From Bacteroidota bacterium (GTDB taxonomy: Bacteria > Bacteroidota > Bacteroidia > Bacteroidales > JAGNHN01): a DNA stretch of 64,000 nt. The translations under genes were made by a program, and so were the position numbers. The stretch covers positions 64,632 to 128,631 of the forward strand of contig JAKLHK010000001.1 in the NCBI GenBank assembly GCA_022710185.1, given 5' to 3'. Shown one piece after another: positions 7,801 to 15,938 of the stretch. Each line of letters opens with the position of its first letter. Position 1 is the first letter of the stretch. A model generated the notes under the pieces. It searched no databases. It saw only the letters and a program-made list of their open reading frames with translations, and was not told where the DNA came from.

Positions 7801-10379
7801 CCGCCCTGTTCGTTTGCCTTGGGGTGTACAACAATAACCATGTACTTTCCCAGGCAGAGGGCCAGGCGCTGTCAGCCTACCTCCAGTCCGGGGGAAGGCT
7901 TTATCTGGAAGGCGGGGATACCTGGTTCTACGACGATCCTACCCCGGTGCATTCGTATTTCTCCCTGCAGGCAGTGGCCGATGGTTCCGGCGACCTGGGC
8001 ATGCTGTCCGGTTCTGCCGGGACATTTACCCATGGGATGCAGTTCAGTTATTCCGGCGACAACAACTGGATCGACCGGCTACAACCAACGGGTAGTGCGT
8101 TCGGCATCTTTACCAACGATTCCCCCGTATATACATGCGCCGTAGCCTATGATGGGGGAGGATACCGCAGTGTAGGGAGTTCCTTTGAGTTCGGAGGGCT
8201 GACCGATGGTGCCGTCCCTTCCACCCGGCTGAAACTGATGGAAGCGCTGCTGCAGTTCTTTTCCCTGGCCCCACAGCCTCTGCTGCCGGTAGCCAGTGCC
8301 TCCGCATCCAGCGTTTGCGCCGGCCATGCGGTGACCTTCTACGATCAGAGCCAGGGTACAATCCAAAGCCGGACCTGGAGTTTCCCCGGTGGCAACCCCT
8401 CCACCTCTACCCAACCCAATCCCATTATTACCTATACTCAGCCCGGGAGCTATGACGTTATCCTCACGGTCAGCGACGGTACTAATTCACAACAGATCTG
8501 TCTGTTACAAATGATTACGGTAGAGGCCCCTCCCGTCATTACTGTGCCTCCCTTCCTCAGCATTTGTGAAGGTGAAGCAGCCAACCTCAGCCCGGTGAGT
8601 GCACAAGGGCATAGTTCCCTTTTCTGGACCTGCTCCGGTGATGGACAGTTCTCCGACAGCCTCACCCTCAACCCCAGTTATCAGCCAGGCCCCCTGGATG
8701 TGTCTCGGGGCTTCGTCCATCTTTACTTTCACTGCCAGGGATATGGCCCATGCAACGACACCATTGGACATGTTTACCTGAACATCCATGCTTTACCAGT
8801 GCCCTGGACCGTGACCGGGGGAGGCACGCCCTGTTCAAGTCCGCATCCGCTGCCGGTAGGTCTGAGCGGGTCAAGCCCTGGAGACCTGTATTTGCTTTTG
8901 CGGGACGGACTAAGTACCGGAATGGTCAGGGTGGGCTATGGACAGCCGATCACCTTCGGGAACCAGATACAGGCCGGTACCTATTCGGTCCAGGCCTGGG
9001 GTGCCAGCGGAGGCTGCCAGGCGATGATGCAGGGAGCGGTGGCCCTGGCGTTCCGCTCACCGGTGAAACCACAACTGGGACCCGACCTTACGCTGGGCGC
9101 ACAGGGCCCCCTTGCGTTGAATGCCGGCACAGGCTACGCTGCATACCAATGGAACACCGGGGATACCAGCGCTGTGCTCTGCGTAGGGGTACCAGGTACC
9201 TATCATGTTACGGTAAGCAGTGTCCAGGGATGTCAGGGGAGCGATACGGTGATGGTGAGCAGTCCTTTGTCCTTTGTGCAAGGCAGGGTCAGGTACCTGA
9301 ATGCGCAGGCCAGCGGCATCGAAGGGGCGGAGATTATTATGAAATCAGCATCAGGCCTTGCCCTGGATACTGCCTACAGCGCAGGGGATGGAGCATACAG
9401 CATGTTTACCCATCTGGGCGGGCCGGTGACTGTGGGGGTTCAGCCCAATCTCCCCTGGAAGGGAGGGTGCATCAATGCAACCGATGCGATGTTGATCATG
9501 AAGCACTTCATTCAGGCCGACACTTTGAGTGGCCTGGCATTGCTTGCTGCTGACGTGGACAACAGCCGCTATATCAACACCTCCGATGCCATGCTGGTCC
9601 AGAAGCGCTATGTAGGGATGATCAGCGCCTTCCCGGCAGGGAGCTGGGTTTTCGGGAATGCCGCCGTTTCCCTGGCTCCGGCCATGGTGATGCAGGCCGA
9701 TCTGGAAGCGTTGCAGTACGGGGATGTCAATGGTTCCTACCTTCCATCCAAGGATGAACAGGATTACCTGGCCATTGGCCGGCCAATGGATGGTGAAGCC
9801 TGGATAGGGAACGGGATCCCCTTCTTCAGCAATGAGAAGGGACAGGTGCAGGCTTTTTCCCTGGCCCTGGAGCTTCCGGAAGACGTCATCATCAAGGGAG
9901 CTCGCGTACCCGGTCATCCGGATGCCATCATTTTCAGACAGGAAGGACGCATCCTCCGTATGGCCTGGGCCAGTATCCAACCGGCTCCTGCAGGGCCCTT
10001 GTTCGTGCTTGAAACGGATGGGCCGTGCCCAGCCCTTCCCGCATCCCTGCGCCTCCTGGATGCCGAGCTGGCCCCCGGGGCGGGAGAAGACCCAGGGCTG
10101 AGCTATCGTATGCCTGAGGGTGTTGCAGCGCATTGTTCGGCCTTCCCAAACCCCTTTCGCGAAGGCGTTACCCTGACCCCCTGGCTTCCTGAAGCCGGCA
10201 GCGGCCGTCTGGAAATCCTGCGCTCCGATGGGGCAGTGATCCATACCCGCGAGCTTAGCCTGCCTGAAGGCGGTACCCCGCTCCTACTTCCCCGATCGCT
10301 CTTCCCTTCGGCCGGTTGGTATGCCTACCGGCTCATCCTGCCCGGGACTACCCTCAGCGGTTCGCTGATCTGCCGCTAA
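4857..10379 (+). CDS. Large gingipain-like C25 protease with GATase-like, PKD and dockerin-like modules and T9SS tail
   Basis: An 1840-residue paralogue of the upstream protease. I use the ATG at 4857 rather than the GTG just before it. A signal peptide (to about LHAQ) and propeptide lead into the C25 domain (about 243-630), with His482 (HRDHGYTSGWGEP) and Cys514 (SLNCLTG) 32 residues apart. The catalytic region is nearly identical to its neighbour over long blocks. After Ig/CARDB-like modules the tails differ. Here there is a class I glutamine-amidotransferase-like fold (about 940-1140, GGRLYLEGGDTWFYD), a PKD domain (about 1145-1222), a dockerin-like double repeat (about 1535-1590, DVDNSRYINTSDAMLVQKRY) and a T9SS tail beginning FPNPFREGV. 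It is predicted to be cell-surface or secreted. No exact -7 box was found. A near match with one extra base (TAGTCTTTG) lies about 30 bases upstream. Confidence 0.87.
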   Translation: MRPITTLLLTLSMLLPQRPLHAQDLPVESYISGFQLVESKAQCIRLTYHTPEFRLDSLLIDGEWMLSLQLPGVFLPGEAGRPNLPTESRYVALPKGVQVMLSVDEGIPDTLFCPQLLPAPRIPKETDDGLEYFKDPLAYQTDAFSPAQVAKVSGQASIRGTDVVLVGVTPFRYNPVSGELLVYRSLTLTLEWQGGSGTIGDPRLGSRWWQPILDQVVLNAGDLPAPSTSYKSGGGNGSKTPDYEYLIICPNDASFLAWADSLKQFRTMQGIRTGVVTTTDLGGNDPALIEQYLNAAYTTWAVPPVAVLLLGDHGSSGSTVAAPVYDNYCVSDNLYADVDGDHLPDMVVARITAQNAGQLATMVGRVLDYERHPPLQADFYAHPITAMGWQTERWFQLCSESVHGFLSGMGKSPVRENAVYSGTPGGAWSSAINTSTVVNYFGPSGLGYIPSTTAHLTDWGGNATRLNADMNSGAFMLLHRDHGYTSGWGEPAYSTSSLPGLSGNLPTFVFSLNCLTGKYNLSGSSFAESFHRMSNGCLGMIAASEVSYSFVNDVFTWGLMDQMWPQFMPSFGLAAPERLFPAFGNAAGKYFLQQSSWPYNSGNKEVTYHLFHHHGDAFSTMYSQVPQAISVTHDAILPAGAPGFAITAELHSFIALCVGGQLIATAEATGGPQNLALPTLYAGDTLIVTVTLQDHFRYSARVVVIPPNGAYVIAGGVSVNDGPSGNGSADYGETFFLDLTLQNLGNAFSSNLSASLRTADPLVTLLDTLVSASPQGAISDTTLTTAFRLKLSPLAENGRQVPLQVGVVDGNQTLTRTFLLNVAAPVLGSGEAWISDTGTPANGRLDPAEGALVTFPIHNTGMATASGLSVSLTGNDPYVSASAWSVQPALLPSGATALCSFQVLASPQTPPGHQVQFVLNFIGDSSLSLQVPVTFRVGQVPVGIVDLDPNHNSAPAMAGALNSIGVSFHSLSAFPTDPGLYTALFVCLGVYNNNHVLSQAEGQALSAYLQSGGRLYLEGGDTWFYDDPTPVHSYFSLQAVADGSGDLGMLSGSAGTFTHGMQFSYSGDNNWIDRLQPTGSAFGIFTNDSPVYTCAVAYDGGGYRSVGSSFEFGGLTDGAVPSTRLKLMEALLQFFSLAPQPLLPVASASASSVCAGHAVTFYDQSQGTIQSRTWSFPGGNPSTSTQPNPIITYTQPGSYDVILTVSDGTNSQQICLLQMITVEAPPVITVPPFLSICEGEAANLSPVSAQGHSSLFWTCSGDGQFSDSLTLNPSYQPGPLDVSRGFVHLYFHCQGYGPCNDTIGHVYLNIHALPVPWTVTGGGTPCSSPHPLPVGLSGSSPGDLYLLLRDGLSTGMVRVGYGQPITFGNQIQAGTYSVQAWGASGGCQAMMQGAVALAFRSPVKPQLGPDLTLGAQGPLALNAGTGYAAYQWNTGDTSAVLCVGVPGTYHVTVSSVQGCQGSDTVMVSSPLSFVQGRVRYLNAQASGIEGAEIIMKSASGLALDTAYSAGDGAYSMFTHLGGPVTVGVQPNLPWKGGCINATDAMLIMKHFIQADTLSGLALLAADVDNSRYINTSDAMLVQKRYVGMISAFPAGSWVFGNAAVSLAPAMVMQADLEALQYGDVNGSYLPSKDEQDYLAIGRPMDGEAWIGNGIPFFSNEKGQVQAFSLALELPEDVIIKGARVPGHPDAIIFRQEGRILRMAWASIQPAPAGPLFVLETDGPCPALPASLRLLDAELAPGAGEDPGLSYRMPEGVAAHCSAFPNPFREGVTLTPWLPEAGSGRLEILRSDGAVIHTRELSLPEGGTPLLLPRSLFPSAGWYAYRLILPGTTLSGSLICR

Positions 10380-10411
10380 AGCCCTGTCTTGCCCGCAAGG
10401 GCTATTGACCC

Positions 10412-10419
10412 TATCTTTG
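10412..10419 (+). promoter_or_regulatory. Bacteroidota -7 promoter box TATCTTTG
   Basis: Exact TAnnTTTG match 44 bases before the ATG at 10464. It supports that start over the in-frame codon at 10389, which would lie upstream of the promoter. Confidence 0.6.
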
Positions 10420-10463
10420 TTCCCTGTCGCAGCCCTCCCTGCCGGGGCCAAAATTTCAGCACC

Positions 10464-11981
10464 ATGACCGAAAACCAACAGGAATCCTTTCGCCAGGAGA
10501 TCACTAACGGCTACAGCTTCAAAGGGGAATACCTCTTACTGGGCACTTCCATGCTCGACGGCAAGGCACTGGAAAAGAACGTGATAGGTATTCCGCTCAA
10601 GACACTTAACCGGCATGGGCTTATTGCCGGGGCCACCGGAACCGGAAAGACCAAGACCCTGCAGTGCATGGCCGAGTCGCTGTCCGATCACGGCATCCCG
10701 GTATTGCTGATGGACATCAAGGGCGACCTGAGCGGGTTGGCAGCGGAAGGAACGATGAATCCAAAGATCGGGGAACGCCATGCCCTCATCGGTGACGAAT
10801 GGAAGCCCCAGTCTTATCCTGTGGAGATGCTCTCCATATCCGATGAGCCCGGGGTGAGGATGCGGGCCACCATTTCTGAGTTCGGACCGGTACTCTTTTC
10901 CAAGATACTGGACCTCAACGATCAGCAGTCGGGACTCGTGGCCGTGGTGTTCAAATACTGTGATGACCATCATCTCCCGCTGCTCGACCTGAAGGATTTC
11001 CGCAAGACGCTGCAGTATCTCTCCGATGAAGGCAAGTCGGAGATCGAGGACGAGTATGGACGGCTGAACACCGGATCGGTATCGGTGATCCTGCGTAAGC
11101 TCATCGAACTGGAATCCCAGGGAGCCGAGAAGTTCTTCGGCGAGCGTTCCTTCGAGGTAGAAGATTTGCTGCGCCAGGATATCCGTGGCAAGGGCGTCAT
11201 TCATATCCTCCGGCTCACCGACATCCAGTCGAAACCCAAGCTGTTCTCCACTTTTATGCTGAGTCTGCTGGCCGAGGTGTACGAGAAGTTTCCCGAGGCC
11301 GGGGATACCGGGGCACCTCGTCTGGTATTGTTCATCGACGAGGCCCATCTCATCTTCAGCGAAGCCTCCAAGGCTTTGCTGGAGCAGATTGAGGCCATCA
11401 TCAAACTTATCCGCTCCAAAGGGGTTGGGGTATTTTTCTGTACCCAGTCGCCCGCCGACGTGCCCGAGGCCGTCCTGGCCCAGCTGGGGCTCAAGGTGCA
11501 GCATGCCCTGAGGGCCTTTACCGCTAAGGATCGTAAGGCCATCAAACTGATTGCTGAGAACTTTCCTCCATCTCCATACTATCGTGTAGATGAAATACTT
11601 ACGGCCATGGGTATAGGTGAGGCCCTGGTCACGGTGCTCAACGAAAAAGGGATACCTACCCCTCTGGTGCACACCCTCATGCGGTCACCGTATTCGCGTA
11701 TGGATGTGCTCAGCGAACCGGAGCTGGAAAGCGTAATTCGGCAGTCGAGGCTAACTGACCGTTACAACCAGGAAGTCGACCGGGAAAGCGCCTATGAAAT
11801 GTTAAACCGCAAGGTAAGCGAGGTTGAAGGACAAAGACCTGAACCCGAGGCCCTACCCCGGACCAGGACCACTGGCCGGAAGGAGAAGAGCGCGGTGGAG
11901 CAGATCAGCGGCAACCCCCTGGTGAAGATTGTGATGCGTGAACTGGCCCGCGGACTGCTTGGGGTGCTCAAGCGCCGCTGA
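10464..11981 (+). CDS. DUF853/HerA-like P-loop ATPase
   Basis: A 505-residue protein of the HerA/FtsK-like DUF853 family (E. coli YjgR type), which is of normal length. The Walker A is GATGTGKT at residues 56-63. Walker B is LVLFIDEAHLIF with Asp292/Glu293. The sensor-like motif FFCTQSPADVPEAVLAQLG follows, as in HerA-type ATPases. The C-terminal 60 residues are charged and probably disordered. The family is cytosolic and of unsettled function, with DNA translocation or helicase activity inferred from HerA. The start is set by the promoter box at 10412-10419. The gene is single and converges on the outer-membrane protein gene that follows, 39 bases apart. Confidence 0.85.
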   Translation: MTENQQESFRQEITNGYSFKGEYLLLGTSMLDGKALEKNVIGIPLKTLNRHGLIAGATGTGKTKTLQCMAESLSDHGIPVLLMDIKGDLSGLAAEGTMNPKIGERHALIGDEWKPQSYPVEMLSISDEPGVRMRATISEFGPVLFSKILDLNDQQSGLVAVVFKYCDDHHLPLLDLKDFRKTLQYLSDEGKSEIEDEYGRLNTGSVSVILRKLIELESQGAEKFFGERSFEVEDLLRQDIRGKGVIHILRLTDIQSKPKLFSTFMLSLLAEVYEKFPEAGDTGAPRLVLFIDEAHLIFSEASKALLEQIEAIIKLIRSKGVGVFFCTQSPADVPEAVLAQLGLKVQHALRAFTAKDRKAIKLIAENFPPSPYYRVDEILTAMGIGEALVTVLNEKGIPTPLVHTLMRSPYSRMDVLSEPELESVIRQSRLTDRYNQEVDRESAYEMLNRKVSEVEGQRPEPEALPRTRTTGRKEKSAVEQISGNPLVKIVMRELARGLLGVLKRR

Positions 11982-12020
11982 GGCCCGGAACCCCGTGCCT
12001 GGGCCATGTCTGGACGAAAT

Positions 12021-13331
12021 CTAATACAGGAATCCGATATTGATGTAGAATCCCTGGTCCCCATCCTTTCCGGACCAGGCCTTGCCGTAGTCGGCCGTCA
12101 CGATGAAGTTCTCGTTCAGGGCGATGTGCAGCCCCAGCCCTGAGGCAAGGTGCGGGCGGTCCTTCACAGGAGCCCAGTCCTGGCCTTCAGGCATGCCCGA
12201 AGTGTCCAGCCTGAATTTCCGGGTAACCAGCCCGCCATCGGTGAAGCCGCTCAGGGCCAGGTAGAGGTTCTGGCCCCAGAGGGTGGTGCGCAGGAACTTC
12301 CATCGGAGTTCCATATTGGCATAGGCCACACCATCTCCCACGACCCTGTTCCTGAGTATGCCCCTGATAGTACGGGCCCCTCCCAGGCCATCACGGGTGG
12401 TGGCCTTATCGAAGGAGCTCAGCATGAATGGCAGGACATACCAGGGTGTTTCCCCGGCCAGGCTTCCCTGGGCCCCTATCCTTGCGGCAAGGGAAAGCAC
12501 CTCTTTCTGAAATGTATGGTACTGACGATGGATGAGGTTGTACCGTATGAAATCCCTGTGGTCACCCAGCAGTGCGGGAGCATACCATATCACCGCTTCC
12601 GACCAGAGCCCGTGCATGGGATTGGCCTCCGCATCGCGGGTATCGAATACCAGGCCAGCCCTGAGAAACGTGTGGGCCCCTCCCTCTTCCGTACCTGCAG
12701 GAAATAGTCCCCACACCCGGTAGAGGTCGTAGAGAAGGAAAGTATCGGGAAGGACATCCCCTCCGGTAAGGCCCTGGTTGAGGCTGCCCAGGTCGACACT
12801 ACCCATGCGGCTTCTGGTGTGCATCAGTCCCGCGATCCAGCGCCAACCCTCACGGAATCCGTGCTGCACATCGAAGCTGGTGCGCAGGAGCCGGCGCTGG
12901 TGGCGGTAAAACATCCGGCTGAGGTATTCCTCACTGGAAGGGTCCTCAAGACCTGGCTCCCAGCGGGCCTCCCGTCCATTGAAACCATAAAAGTCCAGGG
13001 CTTTCTCAGTGAGGTAACTCAATTCGGCCGTGATGCGGTAGTCCCCCGAAAGCAGGTGGGGGGCATCGAAGAAGAGCTGATTGATGGCCCCGCCTTTGGT
13101 CTGACGGGACCATTCGGCGTATACCATATAACGGTAATCAGGATAGAGACGGCCATCCCCATACTGAAACGCATTCAGAATAGCCCCGTACTGAAAGCCG
13201 ATGTCGGTATCGAACATAACCGAAGGCAGGGCCCCGAAGCTCCATCCGGATTTACGTAAGGTATCCTGTGCCACGGCATGCGTAGTCCCAAGAATAACCA
13301 TCAGCAACAATATAATCTGCTTGGTTTTCAT
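12021..13331 (-). CDS. Omp85/BamA-like outer-membrane beta-barrel protein
   Basis: A 436-residue protein with a signal peptide (MKTKQIILLLMVILGTTHAVAQ) and a chain of amphipathic beta strands ending in an aromatic residue (INIGFLY), as outer-membrane barrels do. GGARTIRGILRNRVVGDG resembles the conserved loop-6 (V/I)RG(F/Y) motif of the bacterial surface antigen (Omp85/D15) family. No POTRA repeats are evident at this length, so it looks like a barrel-only member. Its ATG overlaps the stop of the upstream symporter gene (ATGA at 13328-13331), which indicates translational coupling. Substrate unknown; the coupling may mean a shared role in solute uptake, which is inference. Confidence 0.75.
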   Translation of the reverse strand: MKTKQIILLLMVILGTTHAVAQDTLRKSGWSFGALPSVMFDTDIGFQYGAILNAFQYGDGRLYPDYRYMVYAEWSRQTKGGAINQLFFDAPHLLSGDYRITAELSYLTEKALDFYGFNGREARWEPGLEDPSSEEYLSRMFYRHQRRLLRTSFDVQHGFREGWRWIAGLMHTRSRMGSVDLGSLNQGLTGGDVLPDTFLLYDLYRVWGLFPAGTEEGGAHTFLRAGLVFDTRDAEANPMHGLWSEAVIWYAPALLGDHRDFIRYNLIHRQYHTFQKEVLSLAARIGAQGSLAGETPWYVLPFMLSSFDKATTRDGLGGARTIRGILRNRVVGDGVAYANMELRWKFLRTTLWGQNLYLALSGFTDGGLVTRKFRLDTSGMPEGQDWAPVKDRPHLASGLGLHIALNENFIVTADYGKAWSGKDGDQGFYINIGFLY

Positions 13332-14695
13332 TCCTTTATGTAGCCGGGTTTATTCCTGAACTTCAACCATTGGGTCGCCAGGAGTAGGGTTATCGCAGAG
13401 ATTGCGATGGAGGCAATGGAGGCTTCGGGTACGAGGTAATCCGCAAAATAAAGCCCCGCGATATAGGCTAGCCCGGCCAGGAAACTGGCCATCACAGCCA
13501 CGGGAGGTATACGGGTATGAAAACTGGCGATGGCGGCCGGGATGATGGTGAAACCCATGCCGGTGATGAATACTATGACCGCAACCAGGTCGCGGAAGAA
13601 CCAGGCCAGGGCGTACCCCGCAAGGGATAGTAACAGGATGAACAGGCGGGTGGAGCGCATCATCCGGTCGGGGCTAACCTCGGCTTTGCCGAAAGTGGTG
13701 TGGTAATCCTTGGCCAAGCTGGAGGCCAGCACAAAAATGATGGTATCGGCCGAGCTCATGATGGCAGCGAAGATGAGCACGAGGCCGGCTCCAAGAAAGC
13801 TGCGGGGCATCAGGAGCTTCAGGCCGCCGGCAAAGGCCTCCCTGGGCTCCAGGCCAGGGAGGCCATGGTGCGCAGCCAGGCCTACCACCGTAATGACCAG
13901 GCCAGTGAGCAGTACCAGCACAGCCGACCAGATCAGGCCCTGTTTCACCACACTGGCGTTGCGTGCAGCATAGACCCTCTGCCAGTATTCGGCCGACTGG
14001 AATATAATGAAGATGCCGAACGCGATGAAGGCGATGGTCATGCCCAAGTCCATCCTTCCCAGGTCGAGGTATTCGGTAGCCATGCCGGGCTGGTCGCTGG
14101 CGAGGATGAAGCCGAGCAGGATGAAAAGGACGAAGAGGACGATATACTGGAAAATATCGGTCCGGATCACGCTGTTGAAGCCCCCGGCCAGCAGATAGAC
14201 AAGGATTATCCCACTGCTGAAAGTGAGGGACTCCTCGTAGCTCCACCCGCTGATGGAGGCCAGGATGGAACTTCCTGCTATGAACTGGTTGAGCAGCATG
14301 CCCAGGTACACCACAAAGAGGATCAGGGCAGAGAGCAGGCCGACCCTCGGGCTGTAATTATGGTAGAACCAATCGCTGAGGGTGTGGAACTTCTTTTCCT
14401 CGCTGATGCGCCTCAGGCGAAGCGCGTAGGGGATGAAGACCAGGAAACCGGCCGCCGTTCCGAGGAAGACGGCGAGGGCGGATATGCCGAACTGGTAAAC
14501 ATAGGCGGCGTAGGCCACCAGTGCCGCCCCCCCGATATAGCTCGCCACCACGCTGGCGGTGAACCCGACCAGGTTGAGCTTGCGCCCGGCGATCATGAAC
14601 TCCTCGCCGCCTTGCCTGCGCGAGCCATAGAAGCCGATGCCCAGGCAAACGAGGGCATATACGATCAGCAGTCCGATATCGAAAAAGGAGAGCAT
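13328..14695 (-). CDS. Sodium:solute symporter family protein
   Basis: A 455-residue membrane protein with about 12-13 hydrophobic segments from the N-terminus (FFDIGLLIVYALVCLGIGFYG). It has the SSS-family (LeuT-fold) look, including GSRRQGGEEFMIAGRKL after TM1 and GGFNSVIRTDIFQY near the middle. The family couples Na+ entry to uptake of sugars, amino acids, vitamins or organic acids, and the substrate cannot be read from sequence. It is first in a two-gene minus-strand operon with the barrel protein gene (4-base overlap). A near-match -7 box (TATCTTCG on the minus strand, 14715-14722) lies 19 bases before the start. Confidence 0.87.
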   Translation of the reverse strand: MLSFFDIGLLIVYALVCLGIGFYGSRRQGGEEFMIAGRKLNLVGFTASVVASYIGGAALVAYAAYVYQFGISALAVFLGTAAGFLVFIPYALRLRRISEEKKFHTLSDWFYHNYSPRVGLLSALILFVVYLGMLLNQFIAGSSILASISGWSYEESLTFSSGIILVYLLAGGFNSVIRTDIFQYIVLFVLFILLGFILASDQPGMATEYLDLGRMDLGMTIAFIAFGIFIIFQSAEYWQRVYAARNASVVKQGLIWSAVLVLLTGLVITVVGLAAHHGLPGLEPREAFAGGLKLLMPRSFLGAGLVLIFAAIMSSADTIIFVLASSLAKDYHTTFGKAEVSPDRMMRSTRLFILLLSLAGYALAWFFRDLVAVIVFITGMGFTIIPAAIASFHTRIPPVAVMASFLAGLAYIAGLYFADYLVPEASIASIAISAITLLLATQWLKFRNKPGYIKE

Positions 14696-14789
14696 AGGCC
14701 CTGGTTTGGTTAGCCGAAGATACGACCTGACCCGGATATGTCAATCCATTGCGGAGACCCAGGAGAGTAATGATCAGTTCGGTGGCAGC

Positions 14790-14822
14790 AAAAAAAAGGG
14801 CCGACCCGGAAGGGCAGCCCTT
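14790..14822 (-). terminator. Intrinsic terminator after the TPR gene
   Basis: On the minus strand, an AAGGGC / GCCCTT stem with a loop of about 15 nt is followed directly by eight T residues. It lies 24 bases beyond the stop of the TPR protein gene. Confidence 0.7.
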
Positions 14823-14845
14823 GTACGGTATACTTCTGTATTGGT

Positions 14846-15820
14846 TTACTGGCACTTGAGGACCTGCTCCATCTGGTATTTGGCCGCAGCGCCATTGGGG
14901 CCGGTCAGGGCCTTCTGATAGGATGCGCAGGCATTGGCAGCGTCGCCTTTGTACTCGTAGGCGGTGCCCAGTTCAAAGAAGACTGCGGCCAGCTTGTCTG
15001 GGCTGTCTTCCCCGGCTACGGCCTTCTGGGCCTGGGTAATGGCCTCGTCCCACATCTTCAGTTTGTTGTGTGTTACTGCCAACAGGTAATGCATATTGGC
15101 ATCCCCATCGCTGTAGGAAGCGGCCTCGCCCAGAAAACTCAGGGCGCTCTTGTAGTCCGAAGCCTGGATGGCCTTCTGCCCTTTGGAGAGGTATGCCTTG
15201 TAGCCCAGTTCGCGGGCGGTTTCCACGGTCTTCTCATCCTTGCCGGCTTCGCCCTTTTCAATGGCGGTGCGGAGGGCCTCACGCATCCCTTCGGTATCGT
15301 CCAGCTTGTTCATGGCCAGGGCCTTGCCAAGATATGCCTTGGCATAGTCGGGATCCATGGCGATGGCTTTGTCGCAACTCTCTATGGTTTTCAGGTATTC
15401 GTCCTTCTTATAAAACGCCATACCTACGGCATAGTGGAGCTGGGGGATGAGCTTCTGGGCCTTGCCCCGGGTGTCGGCATCCCCGTATTGGTCTGCTACG
15501 GCAATGGTCTTTTCGAGGCGGACAATGGCCTCATTGACCTTTTTCTCCTTGTACAGGGCTACGCCGGCTTTGTAGTGCAGTTCAGGCAGCTGGGCAGCCG
15601 CGCGTCCACGGAGCTCAGCGCCTTCGGGCCCCAGCTTGTCGCAAATGCTGATGCAGGATTCGAAAGCGGCAATGGCTCCGTCGTGGTTCTCCACCTTCAC
15701 CAATTCAATGCCTTGATTGAACTTCTCCCCAGCCTCGTTAAGCGTTTGGGATTGAAGGGATCCTGTAAGCAGGAGTGAAAAAAGGCTAACGGTCAGCAGT
15801 GTCCTGGCCATTTGTTTCAT
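14846..15820 (-). CDS. Exported tetratricopeptide-repeat protein
   Basis: A 324-residue protein with a signal peptide (MKQMARTLLTVSLFSLLLTGSLQSQ) and at least five TPR-type helical repeats (for example AVGMAFYKKDEYLKTIESCDKAIAMDPDYAKAYLGKAL). It is probably a periplasmic or surface scaffold for protein contacts; no enzymatic motif is seen. The frame stays open upstream to 15874, but a -7 box at 15862-15869 rules out starts at 15874 and probably at 15850, leaving 15820. It stands alone between lysS and the symporter operon and ends in a clear terminator. Confidence 0.82.
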   Translation of the reverse strand: MKQMARTLLTVSLFSLLLTGSLQSQTLNEAGEKFNQGIELVKVENHDGAIAAFESCISICDKLGPEGAELRGRAAAQLPELHYKAGVALYKEKKVNEAIVRLEKTIAVADQYGDADTRGKAQKLIPQLHYAVGMAFYKKDEYLKTIESCDKAIAMDPDYAKAYLGKALAMNKLDDTEGMREALRTAIEKGEAGKDEKTVETARELGYKAYLSKGQKAIQASDYKSALSFLGEAASYSDGDANMHYLLAVTHNKLKMWDEAITQAQKAVAGEDSPDKLAAVFFELGTAYEYKGDAANACASYQKALTGPNGAAAKYQMEQVLKCQ

Positions 15821-15861
15821 CTTGATCAGTTTTAGGGTTATCCGATTCATATTCAAGGAGG

Positions 15862-15869
15862 CAAATATA
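15862..15869 (-). promoter_or_regulatory. Bacteroidota -7 promoter box TATATTTG
   Basis: Exact match on the minus strand 41 bases upstream of the ATG at 15820. It lies inside the longer open frame and so helps fix the start. Confidence 0.6.
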
Positions 15870-15938
15870 ATCATTGATATTTACCCCGGAAGGCAACTTA
15901 CCAAAACCATGCCATGCATGGGATCTTGGGGGATCGGG

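Noticed and set aside
13700-14713. A 337-codon plus-strand frame opposite the symporter gene
   Set aside because: Glu/Gly/Asp/His-rich composition typical of antisense to a membrane-protein gene.
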